DNA from: Saccharomycopsis fibuligera x Saccharomycopsis cf. fibuligera
Lineage: Eukaryota; Ascomycota; Saccharomycetes; Ascoideales; Saccharomycopsidaceae
DNA length: 64,000 bases
Assembly: GCA_001936135.1 (NCBI GenBank)
Contig: CP012810.1
Location: 1,860,001 to 1,924,000 of the forward strand
Direction: 5' to 3'
A program made the translations under genes and the position numbers. How positions within the stretch are numbered: position 1 is the first letter of the stretch; every line of letters begins with the position of its first letter. The notes beneath the pieces were generated by a model. The model worked only from the letters and a program-made list of their open reading frames with translations, made no database searches and was not told the DNA's origin. Of the stretch, positions 52,501 through 60,599 are shown piece by piece.

Positions 52501-55372
52501 CATTTAAACTGGAGTTCAAGAAATCGTTATCATCCATTGAAATTTTAGAACTCAATGAAGCACTATCAAAAACAACTTGGCAACTTTTACAAAGCTTTCG
52601 TGGGAAGCCTGATGATAATGTAGCAGTAAAATTTTCCAAATCTAGAGAATTTTTAATGTACACGTATGTGTTTGGGTTGGCGTTGGTACTGGTGTTGGAA
52701 TTTTTGCTATTTTTATTCAAAAAACTCTTTTCCGTGTCTCTGTAATTGCCATTGTCTTTGGCATTGCCATTCTGGACCACCTTGTTGACCGTGTCATTTT
52801 GCATGCGCGAGATGGTCTCTTTCCCTGACTGTTCTTCTTGTGATTGATGATTGTGCTTTTGATTGTATACATTATACTCATAATTTCCATTCAGCAAATC
52901 TTGCTTTAAATCGCGATCGCCATTACCATCAGCAACACTATAAACTTTGTAAAACTGCTCTTTCAATTTTTGGAAATCTTGGTCCCTGGAAAACTTTCTT
53001 AATGAATCACAAAATTCATCAAATAAATCAGATTTGTTTTGCTTTGATCCATCCAGCTGCTGCTGTCCCAGCAGCTTTGCATTATCTTGTCGATTTTTCA
53101 AATTTTGAAAAACTTTGGCAAAATCTTCATTATTTGGGATCTTATCTATAATGTGACCAATTGTGCTATTCATTGCGTTTATGTCTTCACTATTATAATA
53201 GCTACCAGCGGTTTTGTTATTAGCGTTGTTTCTGTCATGTGAGTTACAGTTATTATCATTACTACTAGAAGTATAATAACTAAAACCATTTTCAACTTGG
53301 TTTTGGTTCTGATTTGAACTCTGATTTTGATGTTCGTTATTGGTATTGTTATTGTTATTGTTTGAGGGTTGCAATTCACAACCTTGGTAAAAATATTCAT
53401 TATTAAACCTTTGCATGATTGTAGGAAGTTGAATATTAAATTTTTGCAAAGATATTTTGAGACTGAATAAATCACTCATTAATTCATCGTATTCAGAGTA
53501 CGAAAAATTTTCCGTAATATAGTCTTTGAAATTTTGTGTTGATGTCGATGAAGTTCCCTGAAAATTTTGATTTTTGATGTTCTTTGTTGCAGTGTCCTTA
53601 TAATTAGCACCACCAGCAGTGGAAATGGCTGATGATTCATATTCAATATGTTTCAAGTAATCAACAAATTCATCACTTATAATAATCGATAGATTATTCA
53701 AAATCAACTGGTCAATAATGTTTGGTCGACTATCATCATCATTATTACCAAGCTTTGATCTTCTACTGTTATTATCATTATCATCCCTCGCCTTATTATC
53801 ATTATTATTTTTGTTTGGCATCTTAACTGTATTTGGTCCAGGGCCACCTCCCATTCTTCGTCTTCGTCGTCCCATTCCACCCATTGGTCCACCCATTGGT
53901 CCACCCATTGGTCCACCCATTCCGGGAGGACCAGGCATAAAAGCCATCAGAAGCACTGGCATTACAAAAATCACCCAATTCCAAACAATTCCACCAATAA
54001 AATTAGCACTTTTGTACACTGGCAATACTAAATACATCATAAAATGCGCTAATTTCCGCAATAATTGCAACATCCACAGGGCAAGTTTATTGTCAAAAAC
54101 TACCAAATGGCGTAACTTGTACTTTATGTACATCTTGAAGATTAACTTGGTATATTTTTTCAAAATTGGAATATTAAGAGTTTTTATCTTTGCTGTAAGG
54201 ATAGGCCTATCAAGGTTATTGAAATGTAATTGAATTGCTAGATCCTGATGTTTTGAAATGCCAAAGGTGCCGAATAATTTAGCCTTGATGTACGCCTTTT
54301 TATTATTGTTATGGTTGTTGTTGTTGCTGTTGTTGTTACTCTTCTTATGGTCCTGGCGTTGGCCTCTATTTCTACTTTGATTTAGCTTCTGGTTTAGCTT
54401 CTTGTCAAGAAACTGATTTAATTTTTTTTCCAAAAATTTCCTTACCATGTAATTAACCAAATTAAGCCTCTGCCAAACAAACCCGATGATTGAAGAAATG
54501 GCCAAAGATATGACAAAAAAGATCAAGTTTGGTTGTAATTGCAATGATCTCAACGATTCAAAATTGAAGGACATTGTTGATGCTGAAGCTGATAGAGCGG
54601 AAAAAAGATTGAAAAACATAAATAGTTGCGGTGGGATAAGAAAAAAAATTGATGATATGAACGGCGCAAAGATTGGATATTTCAATATTAATGATTGTAA
54701 TTGTGTGGGGAATGGGAATGGCATCATTATTGGCGATGGGCCACCAGGGCCACCAAAGCCACCAAGAGGACCGCCTGGAGAACCGCCTGGAGAACTATGA
54801 AAAAATGAAGGTCCTGATTGTGCTATACCATGATGTTGATTATATTTTGACTGTTGTTGCTGTGTGCTTGAATATTGAGGCTGAGATGCTATTCCATCAA
54901 TAGTTTCTTCTCTCATGGGCACCACTCCGGGGTAACCAGGTTGCGGATATTCTCCAATGAATGATTGATGATGTTGTGAATTTCCACGAAATTTACCAGG
55001 TCCGTGAGGGCCATGTCGGCCTGGTCCACGGGGACCTGGTCCGTGTGGGCCTGGAACTATTTGCTGAATGATGGATTGCTTGATAATTTCATATACTGTA
55101 TTCCAGAAATGTTCGCTTTTCAAATGATTCTCAATTCCATTTGAATTGGCGCTCAAACTTGCCCCAGATGATGAAGACCGCAGCACCATGAGTGCTTGCG
55201 ATGATGATTGCCCCACTTGCTTTGACTTTAGCGTGAGTTTGTCATAATTTGAATTTAACGACAGTACTGTATCATTAACTATATTGACACTGTTTTCGTT
55301 TTTAATGAGATATATTAGAGCAAGTAGTGCTATGACACCAACAAAAATGTACTTCTTCTTCACCGACAACAT
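43529..55372 (-). CDS. FMP27: Giant Fmp27/Hobbit bridge-like lipid-transfer protein
   Basis: A 3,947-residue RBG-repeat lipid-transfer protein of the Hobbit group (yeast Fmp27/Hob1 and Ypr117w/Hob2, human BLTP2), thought to carry lipids in a long groove at ER-plasma membrane contacts. The family is fixed by two signature segments: the GFWDK-type domain with GWWDKFRLIMHGRFHFEW near residue 2520, and the WPPW motif in EAWPPWINFEGFYD near 3305. An N-terminal anchor helix spans about 7-22. Unusually, more hydrophobic segments (about 230-310) and low-complexity runs come before the recognisable core. These include a Met-Gly-Pro repeat near 485-500 made of 12-bp DNA units at 53881-53916. Yeast homologues are about 2,500-2,650 residues, so over 1,000 are extra, mostly Asn, Gln, Ser and Gly-rich. 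A coiled coil lies near 2990-3050. I saw no stop or splice signal breaking the frame. Confidence 0.9.
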   Translation of the reverse strand: MLSVKKKYIFVGVIALLALIYLIKNENSVNIVNDTVLSLNSNYDKLTLKSKQVGQSSSQALMVLRSSSSGASLSANSNGIENHLKSEHFWNTVYEIIKQSIIQQIVPGPHGPGPRGPGRHGPHGPGKFRGNSQHHQSFIGEYPQPGYPGVVPMREETIDGIASQPQYSSTQQQQSKYNQHHGIAQSGPSFFHSSPGGSPGGPLGGFGGPGGPSPIMMPFPFPTQLQSLILKYPIFAPFISSIFFLIPPQLFMFFNLFSALSASASTMSFNFESLRSLQLQPNLIFFVISLAISSIIGFVWQRLNLVNYMVRKFLEKKLNQFLDKKLNQKLNQSRNRGQRQDHKKSNNNSNNNNHNNNKKAYIKAKLFGTFGISKHQDLAIQLHFNNLDRPILTAKIKTLNIPILKKYTKLIFKMYIKYKLRHLVVFDNKLALWMLQLLRKLAHFMMYLVLPVYKSANFIGGIVWNWVIFVMPVLLMAFMPGPPGMGGPMGGPMGGPMGGMGRRRRRMGGGPGPNTVKMPNKNNNDNKARDDNDNNSRRSKLGNNDDDSRPNIIDQLILNNLSIIISDEFVDYLKHIEYESSAISTAGGANYKDTATKNIKNQNFQGTSSTSTQNFKDYITENFSYSEYDELMSDLFSLKISLQKFNIQLPTIMQRFNNEYFYQGCELQPSNNNNNNTNNEHQNQSSNQNQNQVENGFSYYTSSSNDNNCNSHDRNNANNKTAGSYYNSEDINAMNSTIGHIIDKIPNNEDFAKVFQNLKNRQDNAKLLGQQQLDGSKQNKSDLFDEFCDSLRKFSRDQDFQKLKEQFYKVYSVADGNGDRDLKQDLLNGNYEYNVYNQKHNHQSQEEQSGKETISRMQNDTVNKVVQNGNAKDNGNYRDTEKSFLNKNSKNSNTSTNANPNTYVYIKNSLDLENFTATLSSGFPRKLCKSCQVVFDSASLSSKISMDDNDFLNSSLNANLQDSESDPDSDFDGKLDGKFDKKLARKRSKLDRFAKTLFWPFVQVLPRWGSRNTSKDDAAHKSITIKEQLFDDAHFDFGSQIELVKFCQLPHFQVGENSNNSKNNNNIDNLAYNQNESATIIKLNKNQFVSLGNIDVHVRIGHVSVPTHLLAYGIQDFVNRRKRSNKKRDKKKDLTIKKDRFIVVRPQLSKEHEVKAKVGKEKDNQQKNETCENDNDNLIINDATSDLVLPKLKKLINLFGLVDMKLINMKIYHKFFKEQDFLTSNQAATSKAGFTLTTKNDNSSIKLVANNILLTSRKLDKHEYGIYLNARDLPPSHSENIAQQQQQQKDLANVGNIENVNNFDNDLEKSISHEILTSITGLNLKLLGDSVIYLPLLSGSIHTNLFKIAALLVAVKNLTSMSSLDQKKQSLPRCIVAEELKNLEGKRYKFLVNVNVNHPSLNFYPLHIHPIAQLWTRLKSKDKVENKDSNKDKYSRSESGKPSGYYNFKDLQSFQALVKSYLELLIPLLPVIDSRILISEALCKIGSLSYTVPNSTKSCQKTTTNNMKCANMDPTTKDSITLVAEIQKVIYEVQSIGPRLWKTSTTGNSSSKNDEDVHDNKDVYDEEDASTSTYYGCDNNNDIVLFRDDLCDILNDTTYIDSNYSLADFSFNHNKVTATTNGKYDSGNLVETQTPKQQFSRSLKSNLTVNVFTIKSYHFDEHENENGNKKNSLSTKTAALTEATGSFPVVHLKKYEAESYLHFHYLQQQQQQQTVKPVSPNGNNLAHCLLNLFYISLNNSARLSNMIVNMTKKTVVFALCQLVGNLRSVANKRKTESSFLRLHTEAQANENSNASEPSIVEALVGILCNSQLNLSLDGLVLSFASRKFLPSAEHNLEIDNNNATENANHVSKTTVDLADGLRGMKLCLGDVNIKITKQEPSPPPPSTPEQKLQLNETNASRVLTTNFDLKVAKLKVYSIHERSLSRITDKPLVHQFINMPNISVHFNKTGFTVELPSVELDVHVNTIWIFFVVQYLVHELSKTLAGNQEKHLEVQNKNRLDTQNDNNDDDYGSSTYNRVIKLKVSYLAIRLHLPDNIFILLSINKISSFVDLKSRTLDLTADNWKFYTPHENTSDELFCIININEVSHRFEYQQGLPGKDQDICLNFQEFRFALPFRYLFFKITDSIVTLVKTVKQLKSNFSNLKTGKALSPILPYVEDAKILPRIQINTGKLCLEIKDNCFESELALIYKAGAVEQKERVEKILVFRQRVRELVHELYETQDYPFDTFEQDLFFVIEQYEYRLSQCYKAKTSAPSNSKPKIITSERQKEIEYLIECLVDKKSKLYANFSKSWVKRYDKVKQNRDSHLLSRSKNILGETYTDTKTLENYNVHDIILQPSLLSLFSSNFRLTLDKFQGLAKLPDFLFDIGKGIPKDTEYTLLVPLFLNIECDVLSVLLRDFYLPIMYFPSHADANNEPALSISGNLVFAERLNVKPISRRTVYVPFVPSTNDKDIGNPFYCCHVSRSLDPVKCYTDLKIVSRSSRSTILSWGKSLQPAISTVMLCLDCVSKPPIDRSPSIGWWDKFRLIMHGRFHFEWKGNVNLYIKGSIDPYKLTEDGPGFVFCWSKNVSLDINPDDDPTKFMITRSKQFIFAIPQFSADIQDNWQYAVDSPESCGAAYLGTDKFQKVVANLVGNVEWKAGLYFEKDITEASQSATPGDTPRTNDFRPHFLVERTNPNLLDDPESHDSYKGFRSNYVHLSIGFANNNTNPDCTFKETYNAFHLSPSVVFYFQKWWGLFNNSLGLPIRSGPLFKFDRQDNRSQKKFGASLFTAKYQIQLQPVFISDFSRHANSSSLQAHNEIQFTGLKMKTNLFQLDLHQRKQKMHYTNEKLKLCKEVWHMKFNKGIIDCDECDARIVNTSFGETSIEDLLVKSLGIDSETASSSSSGDFDNYNVLYPDLTKLSNMQFCRPSNLKGLDSLYCWVDFNDYIELDVQKPSSNQPRVEILPFLRTPRFTYLRQNEKNTIQQTYPFGQEPSHNCFYDDIKAQEETSLEIVETRSKEVETKIKATKDTINKLSAKQGDTEEMANLKKKLAALKHNLKVIKEVLHKLKEFLLYASVEEPHRKRSVGNTLTPSVSLELAATRSDLSSHVSFSEFHDHKDLSAHSKFNNRFIVNNLLLKWNNRLRNHIIKFIEELEDSKSMRYFMGRKVIKYLEEISRENSDDSNSNTTKSRQSTSSATDEEPEKFSSDDYLRNFDGELCKVDPSVAESEYAYLIKLICPQIQLQSQEKRNSVCLILAQDIELKVLQINAKNLENVSDDDKIARLIETRYGLYLKEMQTFAVNSEHVIHDDGTLFYTKSYGNDGLTEAWPPWINFEGFYDSTLLEHLLLSEKTSASLRFDRVNSLFFSNIKEDAKKINWKNKNVLRADAPKFVAKCDSSQFDVVYTIVTNLVVFSDFKNTKKSQKLKELVLAADLENIERINKYVEDIQRQIRALRETKHYLEMRNNELTENGKQELVMVDMWISKFMLKLLYSVRAIQGSASRLSSTTSLVTELVWNVFSDQIIWHLLDEKRKPLVDLALALSSFIRTNHPDGSSTNSVNISIMQGFNLSTKSIYPELLSPYLGDDNTLRKKMAHVSWKDRPPVGGIPIMEYLNLDFQPLQIQIDEESARKIFDFVFPASNTNDKGFGASSGLALKNKVPFNEYLNDSDNSVVSGRSSVDLQALNPKLPSTRHNTFFPQKTPTLHSLRHPSGNSNHNNNRNGNSSNSHQEILSGHPDHFVLMAQRSSKYICFTRANISNTTLCLSYKGRGHTSIADVDGLTVKIPVLTYQDYICSFKDLALAMKKDIIKVLIYHAGEIIGNKLKLHHHNRKTPKIQRDLSPNSLRSSANVIQPIKNYGAFTTIDELVNDNNTDRNTAKNIGDPPKLVVDSSYSFNQINSTNSTSGDAYNEKIAIAGSTNSSSPPSANNNYSDDGSLDGNENINENENGNENDYYNEDYNVESIHA
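53881..53916. repeat. 12-bp minisatellite inside FMP27
   Basis: Three exact CCCATTGGTCCA units plus diverged flanking units on both sides. On the minus strand they encode a GPMG-type repeat between membrane-like segments of the giant protein. Confidence 0.85.
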
Positions 55373-56106
55373 GCTTGTATATGGATATTACGTTTTGTTT
55401 TGCTTTGTTTTGCTTTGTCTTGTTTTGCTTCGTATATTATGTTGTAAACAAGTGAATTATGATGACCTATTGTGTGGCTATCTGTATATAGCAGTCATTG
55501 GGCACGTCTTTTGAAGTGTAGCCCGTTGTGTGTTTGTTGTATTGTCTTGTATTGTCTTGTCTTGTCTTGTAGTATCAGTTATTGTTTCTCGGAGGAAAAC
55601 GAAAGCCGTTGGTACAATATTATATAATAATAATAACCGCTAAAGAGCCGCTGTCTCGGCACCTTCGGAGAAAAATTAGTTTCAATTTAATTTTAAATTA
55701 CTCAATGAGCAACGGAGAAATGTTCCACTACTACATAAAAAATTATGACATTGGCCCTGGCAGCAGCCCAGCAGTGACTGTGACTGTCTGGGCTATCAAC
55801 TATATAGCTACCGAAGAACACATGTATAAATGCCAAAATCAGTATACTTGTAACACCCGTACTGTCCTACAAATTATATTTGGTAAAAAGCTATTTTCAT
55901 AAAAAAGTCTATAATATACATATATTTACTAGCAAATATTAGCATGAGGTAGTCGTACCATATAGTAGCAGTTGGTGTTGAGCGGGGTGGCACTTTATAT
56001 AGCAGAAGCAACATTTTCTGTCTCTCAATATGTGTAATCTAGAATATATTACTTCGTTAATAAGTAGCACTTGGCAAACAAGCAGCGCAAGTCACCCATT
56101 AACTCT
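55373..56106. other. FMP27 upstream / PPM1 downstream spacer
   Basis: Holds pentamer-like TTTTG/CTTTG and TCTTG/TATTG repeats near 55387-55432 and 55538-55572, in the leader of FMP27. A 65-codon plus-strand frame (55705-55902) has no recognised homology. Confidence 0.4.
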
Positions 56107-57318
56107 TTAACTGGTAATCTGCCATTCATTCTGGCCCACCATTCTAATAAACTCCTCAAACATTTGATCATTCTGCTGCTGGTAACCATCCCAAACAGCC
56201 AATGAGAGGGAATAATGTCTTGACAATAACGACCATTCTTCCAATTCATCCAACAACTCAAGCTTAGAAACTCTAACCTTTTCATCTTCTGATATCCAAT
56301 GATTGTAAGTAAAATCCATATCGTTGACAAATACTCGCTGCTGCAATGTTGTACTACCGTTACTACTTTGTTGTGGCTGCTGCTGTAGCACCATTTGTAA
56401 TCGCTGAGCTTGCGCTTCAACAGTAGGAAACGCTTTCAACGTAGGAATAGAAATTCCTCTAGATTTCAAATTCTCAATCATAACATTCCCGAAATTGTCA
56501 TTCAAACTCATTGGCTCATACACTACGATCGCTCCCTTGGCTAGATGCTTAGCAAACTGAGCAAGGATCTCATTTGTGAGCTGGGGTTCAATGTAGCATA
56601 GGACACACTCGCTAAGCACAAGAGTTGGCAAGCCGGCATCCAAATAGTCATTTTGAGTTAGGAATGATTCAAGGTTGCTGGTTTGTCGCAAGTCTAGCGC
56701 AGTTAAGTGATAGTTCGGGGTGTGGATGTCTGTTGGATAGTTGTGCACATCTGCTTCAAATTTTTGTTGTAAGTTGGTGGACAAGTCTGATGGTAATAAT
56801 AGTGAGGATAATTCAGGGTCATTGGCAATAACTGCGGATTTCAATTTTGTCGATTCGGGAAAATCGATTTCAACGTATTTCAAACGCGGATGTTGTGGTA
56901 ATAGTTTGAAAACTCTGGTATCTGACCCAGCTCCCAAGGACACAATCTGGCAAGTGGGGGCGTCACTGGTGGTCGTCGTCGCGGTGTTTTGATGGAACGT
57001 TTTGAGAAACTTGTCAATGATATTGTCGATCGCCACTGTCCTAAGATACGTGCCTCTATTGATAACCGGATACTTAGACAGCAACGCACTAGTGGAGAAC
57101 TTCAGCGATAAAACCCGCTTGGTGGATAATGATGCACCATTGGCCCTGTTGAAGCGAGGAAGACATGTTTGGATACCATTGACAAAGTTGTGAGCGTGGC
57201 TATCGCTGAGATAGTGTTTGAGGACACAAGAGCAGCGGGAAGAAAGAGCATCAAAGTCGGTGTAGCGGATGATTCTGTCCTTGCGCTCAGCAGGATTGGG
57301 AAATTGCATTTGGTGCAT
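56107..57318 (-). CDS. PPM1: Leucine carboxyl methyltransferase 1 (PP2A)
   Basis: SAM-dependent methyltransferase that methylates the C-terminal Leu of PP2A-type catalytic subunits, controlling B-subunit binding. Matches to yeast Ppm1 as I recall it: RYTDFDALSSR (start of the fold), YPVINRGTYLRTVAID near 81-96, the SAM motif VSLGAGSDTRVFKLLPQHP near 124-142, YVEIDFPES, LVLSECVLCYIEP near 227-239, and a C-terminal FVNDMDFTYN and LELLDELEEWSLLSRHY. At 403 residues it is longer than S. cerevisiae Ppm1 because of Thr/Gln-rich inserts. Its size argues against Ppm2, the larger tRNA wybutosine paralogue with Kelch repeats. ATG at 57318; an alternative Met is three codons later. Confidence 0.93.
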   Translation of the reverse strand: MHQMQFPNPAERKDRIIRYTDFDALSSRCSCVLKHYLSDSHAHNFVNGIQTCLPRFNRANGASLSTKRVLSLKFSTSALLSKYPVINRGTYLRTVAIDNIIDKFLKTFHQNTATTTTSDAPTCQIVSLGAGSDTRVFKLLPQHPRLKYVEIDFPESTKLKSAVIANDPELSSLLLPSDLSTNLQQKFEADVHNYPTDIHTPNYHLTALDLRQTSNLESFLTQNDYLDAGLPTLVLSECVLCYIEPQLTNEILAQFAKHLAKGAIVVYEPMSLNDNFGNVMIENLKSRGISIPTLKAFPTVEAQAQRLQMVLQQQPQQSSNGSTTLQQRVFVNDMDFTYNHWISEDEKVRVSKLELLDELEEWSLLSRHYSLSLAVWDGYQQQNDQMFEEFIRMVGQNEWQITS

Positions 57319-57650
57319 CTTGTACCGGTTCGTTTTCTGACTGTTCAGTGTACTCTGTGTATTCTGTGTATTCTTATTCTTCAGTATCCTGTATCTATAT
57401 ATACAACCGCACGGTGTTTAGTATATCCAGTACATTCTTCATCTACTCTCTCAATAACTCAAACAATGCATCGCCCATCGCCACCCTCGGAATTGACTTA
57501 CATAGTCAATACCAGCACATGACACATATATAAAGCAGTCCCCGGATTGCCAGCATACGCTACAGACTACACGCTCAGAAGAATATAACTTTTAGGATAA
57601 GTCTTCTTTCTATCGTAACAAAAATATATTGAACAGTCAAGCACTAAATA
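57319..57650. other. PPM1-RRP9 spacer
   Basis: A 332-nt spacer between same-strand genes, with a short imperfect TGTGTATTC repeat near 57350. It holds the PPM1 promoter and RRP9 terminator. Nothing else is seen. Confidence 0.45.
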
Positions 57651-59561
57651 CTAATTATCTTTCTTTACTTTGATAAATGCTTGGAAAATCGAGTTCTGTG
57701 CTCCTTGCGGCTTCTTGGCCCATCTTCCTAATCTGTGCTCTTTAGCCACCGTAGCAAACACCCCAATCACTTTACCACTTTCACCAGCTTTGCCGGCTTT
57801 GCTATTGGTGTCCTTGCCAGCTTTGACAATTTTAGCACTACCATTTACCTGTGGTACCGATCCTGAAGAATATTTTTCCACTTCAAATGCTTTAATTGCC
57901 GTAACGAACCCCTTAGCACCTTTTAACTCATACAATAATGTAAATTTCTTCAAATTTTCTTCAACCTGCCAGACTTTAAGCACACCGTTCCATGACCCAG
58001 TTATGAATAAGTTACTGTATGGAATTGCGCAAACTGCAGTAATCCAATATGGTTGCTGTGGTGGGATATACTTGTTAATGTTTTGCTGGCCAGCATCGCC
58101 TTCTTCTATTAGACTATTCACGTCATTGATATAGTCAGCATCACCGGTATATTGCTCAAGTGTAAGTGATGGCACATTCCCGTGAGCTTTATACGCCACA
58201 TAAATTGGCTTTTTCTTTTGAGTGGTCCAAAGACTAACATTCCCGTTATCCGAGCCAGTAACAAAATGTTTGGAATCAAGCATCGCCACACATTCCAAAC
58301 TTCCTTCTTTGACAAACTGCTGCTGAAGAGCTTGCTTAGTATCATTATTAGCCATAACTTTACCAGCATTTTCCTTCATGTAACTATTGTAAAATTTTTC
58401 AAAATTGATGTTACTATTGAAAGTCAATCTTGTTTGTTCAGGGATTTTCCAAAACATCGCACTGCGGTCACGAAGCCCCACCGTAACGCAACGTTCTTGC
58501 GCTAAGGCGTCGATATCAACAATCGCATCCTGATGGCCAAAAAGGGTATCGATGAGGGCAAATTGGTTCACGTTGTAAATTCTGATTTTCAAATCACTGC
58601 TAGCAACGTACAATTCACTAGTATTCTCCCGAAACACAATTGCATTAATGATGGCATTTTTATGAGAAAGTGGAATTTTCTTGAGAAGGGATAAATTGGC
58701 AGTATCCCAAATGCATATGCTTTTGTCCTTGCTGCCAGTAACAACAAATTTACCATTTGGACTTACCGCCACACAAGTGATTTCGTCACTATGATATTCA
58801 TGCTCCTCCTCGTCATCATCACCATTATTATTATTATTACTATTCTTCTTACTGTTCTTCTTGGTTGACAATTTTGAATTCTTTTGCATATTCACATATT
58901 TGAGTTTTCTTGGAGGTTTCAGTAAATTGGAAATATCATACTTAACCAAAAGCAAGCTTTTAGAGACCACATACAAGTAGGGATAATGCACCGCGACTCC
59001 CGTTGGGTTCATCAAGTATCCATTGCATTCGGTATTAATGATTTTCTTTTTAGCAAAATTAAGTCTTGACAGAGTATACCATTTGTAAATGTATCCTTTT
59101 TGCTCCACCGCGTCATACTGCAATCGGCGAGCAATGATATCGTTGTCTAAATCTTTAGCGTCAAACGTATAGTCAATGAGTCCTGTAGTGTCGATATCGT
59201 CGCCGTAATTGCTTTCTTTAACGGCCCCATCAGTGGCATCACCAGTAATGCCATTTTCTTCTTGTTTCAAGTTGGCAATGTACTGTTTGGCTAAACGACG
59301 TCTACGCTCAGTTTTGGATTCTTCTTTGAATTCTGTGTCACTGTCCAAATCACTTTCATGCTCATTCTGCTGCTGTTGTTGCTGTTTCTGCCTCTTGGAA
59401 TTGGACTGGTTATCGGAATCATATTCATCACTGTCTATTTCTTCATCTTGGGCTGCGGCGCTGGCCTTCGAAGCTGATCTTTTAGATCTGTGCTGCTGTT
59501 GTTGCTGGGAGGCTGGTTTTCTCTTGCGCTTTGGCTCTGACAAGAACGGGTCGTTGATCAT
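57651..59561 (-). CDS. RRP9: U3 snoRNP WD40 protein Rrp9
   Basis: Component of the U3 box C/D snoRNP and small-subunit processome (human U3-55K), needed for early 18S rRNA processing. The N-terminus is basic, then Gln-rich and acidic, leading into RRRLAKQYIANLKQEE, a segment also found in yeast Rrp9. A propeller follows with clear blades: VAVSPNGKFVVTGSKDKSICIWDT, ELYVASSDLKIRIYNV, HQDAIVDIDALAQERCVTVGLRDRSAMFWKI, HFVTGSDNGNVSLWT and LFITGSWNGVLKVWQV. The C-terminus ends in EHRLGRW and a short basic tail, as in orthologues. 636 residues, longer than S. cerevisiae Rrp9 by polyQ and polyN inserts. RRPE and PAC-like promoter sites support a ribosome-biogenesis role. Confidence 0.93.
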   Translation of the reverse strand: MINDPFLSEPKRKRKPASQQQQQHRSKRSASKASAAAQDEEIDSDEYDSDNQSNSKRQKQQQQQQNEHESDLDSDTEFKEESKTERRRRLAKQYIANLKQEENGITGDATDGAVKESNYGDDIDTTGLIDYTFDAKDLDNDIIARRLQYDAVEQKGYIYKWYTLSRLNFAKKKIINTECNGYLMNPTGVAVHYPYLYVVSKSLLLVKYDISNLLKPPRKLKYVNMQKNSKLSTKKNSKKNSNNNNNGDDDEEEHEYHSDEITCVAVSPNGKFVVTGSKDKSICIWDTANLSLLKKIPLSHKNAIINAIVFRENTSELYVASSDLKIRIYNVNQFALIDTLFGHQDAIVDIDALAQERCVTVGLRDRSAMFWKIPEQTRLTFNSNINFEKFYNSYMKENAGKVMANNDTKQALQQQFVKEGSLECVAMLDSKHFVTGSDNGNVSLWTTQKKKPIYVAYKAHGNVPSLTLEQYTGDADYINDVNSLIEEGDAGQQNINKYIPPQQPYWITAVCAIPYSNLFITGSWNGVLKVWQVEENLKKFTLLYELKGAKGFVTAIKAFEVEKYSSGSVPQVNGSAKIVKAGKDTNSKAGKAGESGKVIGVFATVAKEHRLGRWAKKPQGAQNSIFQAFIKVKKDN

Positions 59562-59580
59562 CGTGGATGGTGCTCTGTGT

Positions 59581-59622
59581 ACTGTATACTGTATACTGTA
59601 TACTGTGTACTGTGTACTGTGA
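59581..59622. repeat. Heptamer tandem repeat in RRP9 leader
   Basis: Three ACTGTAT units followed by ACTGTGT, ACTGTGT and ACTGTGA, directly upstream of the RRP9 ATG (about 20-61 nt). Probably in the 5' untranslated leader. Confidence 0.9.
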
Positions 59623-59658
59623 TACAGATGATGATGATGTCAGTACTTAGGAGCTCTT

Positions 59659-59669
59659 AAAATTTTTCA
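59659..59669 (-). promoter_or_regulatory. RRPE element of RRP9
   Basis: Minus strand reads TGAAAAATTTT, the rRNA-processing element (bound by Stb3 in yeast), about 100 nt upstream of the RRP9 ATG. Confidence 0.7.
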
Positions 59670-59725
59670 CTATAAACAGAAGTAAAGAAAAATAAAAAAT
59701 AAAAAAAAAAAAATTTTAAATTCAT

Positions 59726-59733
59726 CTCATCGT
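59726..59733 (-). promoter_or_regulatory. PAC-like element of RRP9
   Basis: Minus strand reads ACGATGAG, one base off the PAC box GCGATGAG (bound by Dot6/Tod6 in yeast). It sits next to an RRPE, the standard pair in ribosome-biogenesis promoters. Confidence 0.6.
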
Positions 59734-60319
59734 GCACGTGAATCATGCATTCTCGGACATTTGGACGCATATCATACACAATCAACTGTAAACCGCAACA
59801 AAAATGCTTCACAAAGCGTATATATATATATTACAAAGCTACATAAAAAAAACAATGCTTCTTTTTTTGTTTTTAAAAAATAAAAGCTTCTTTTGCCGTA
59901 GTATTCTAGTACTTTAGACACGCAGAAGTTGTGTTGCTAATCAACAAGAGCAATTCGTGACGGAAAGAAAAGGCGATTAAGACCGCTCACTGTCAAGTGA
60001 AATAAAAACCTGTTGAGGTTAAGGATGTCGCTCTGTTAGCTTAAAGACAAGATTTGACATGGAGGTGCAACCTGACAAACTCAAAGCTATACTTGGTGTA
60101 CTGCATGCATGCATGTTAGTCAACTTTTGAATAGGTAAGGGTCTTACATTATCAACATCTCAGATCATTAAAGGCTTAGTTCATTTTTCTTTTTCCATAC
60201 ATACACAGCACCTATATGGTATTTACAGTACATGTAAGTTGCTCTATATTGGGGGGGACCTTGAATAAGTAAAAGCTCCACCCATTTTCAGTTGGAAAAT
60301 GCAGTTTCCCAATAAATAA

Positions 60320-60355
<36 letters not shown>

Positions 60356-60599
60356 TGTGTTTTGCCTTTTTACAATTAATTCGGTGCAAGCAAGAAAACA
60401 GCAACTTCAAAATCTAGTTCAATTTTATTATTAATGATTATTCACTAATCAACATTGACTATGAAAACAACTCCCGTTGATAAAACGAAAAATGGCACAA
60501 AAGTGCATACCTATACTTTTAATTATACACAAATCAAATCACTTAAACATAGCCATATACTTTAAGCAACAAAATCTAAAATAGCTATAGCTACCACTT

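Larger units (their letters stand above)
59562..60599. other. RRP9 promoter and downstream spacer
   Basis: Contains the heptamer repeat (59581-59622), an RRPE site (59659-59669), a PAC-like site (59726-59733), a CACGTG at 59735-59740 and an A-run of about 31 nt near 60323-60353. No gene is recognised in the remaining sequence. Confidence 0.5.

Noticed and set aside
55705-55902. A 65-codon plus-strand frame between FMP27 and PPM1
   Set aside because: No recognisable motif, atypical composition and no promoter signal; probably chance.
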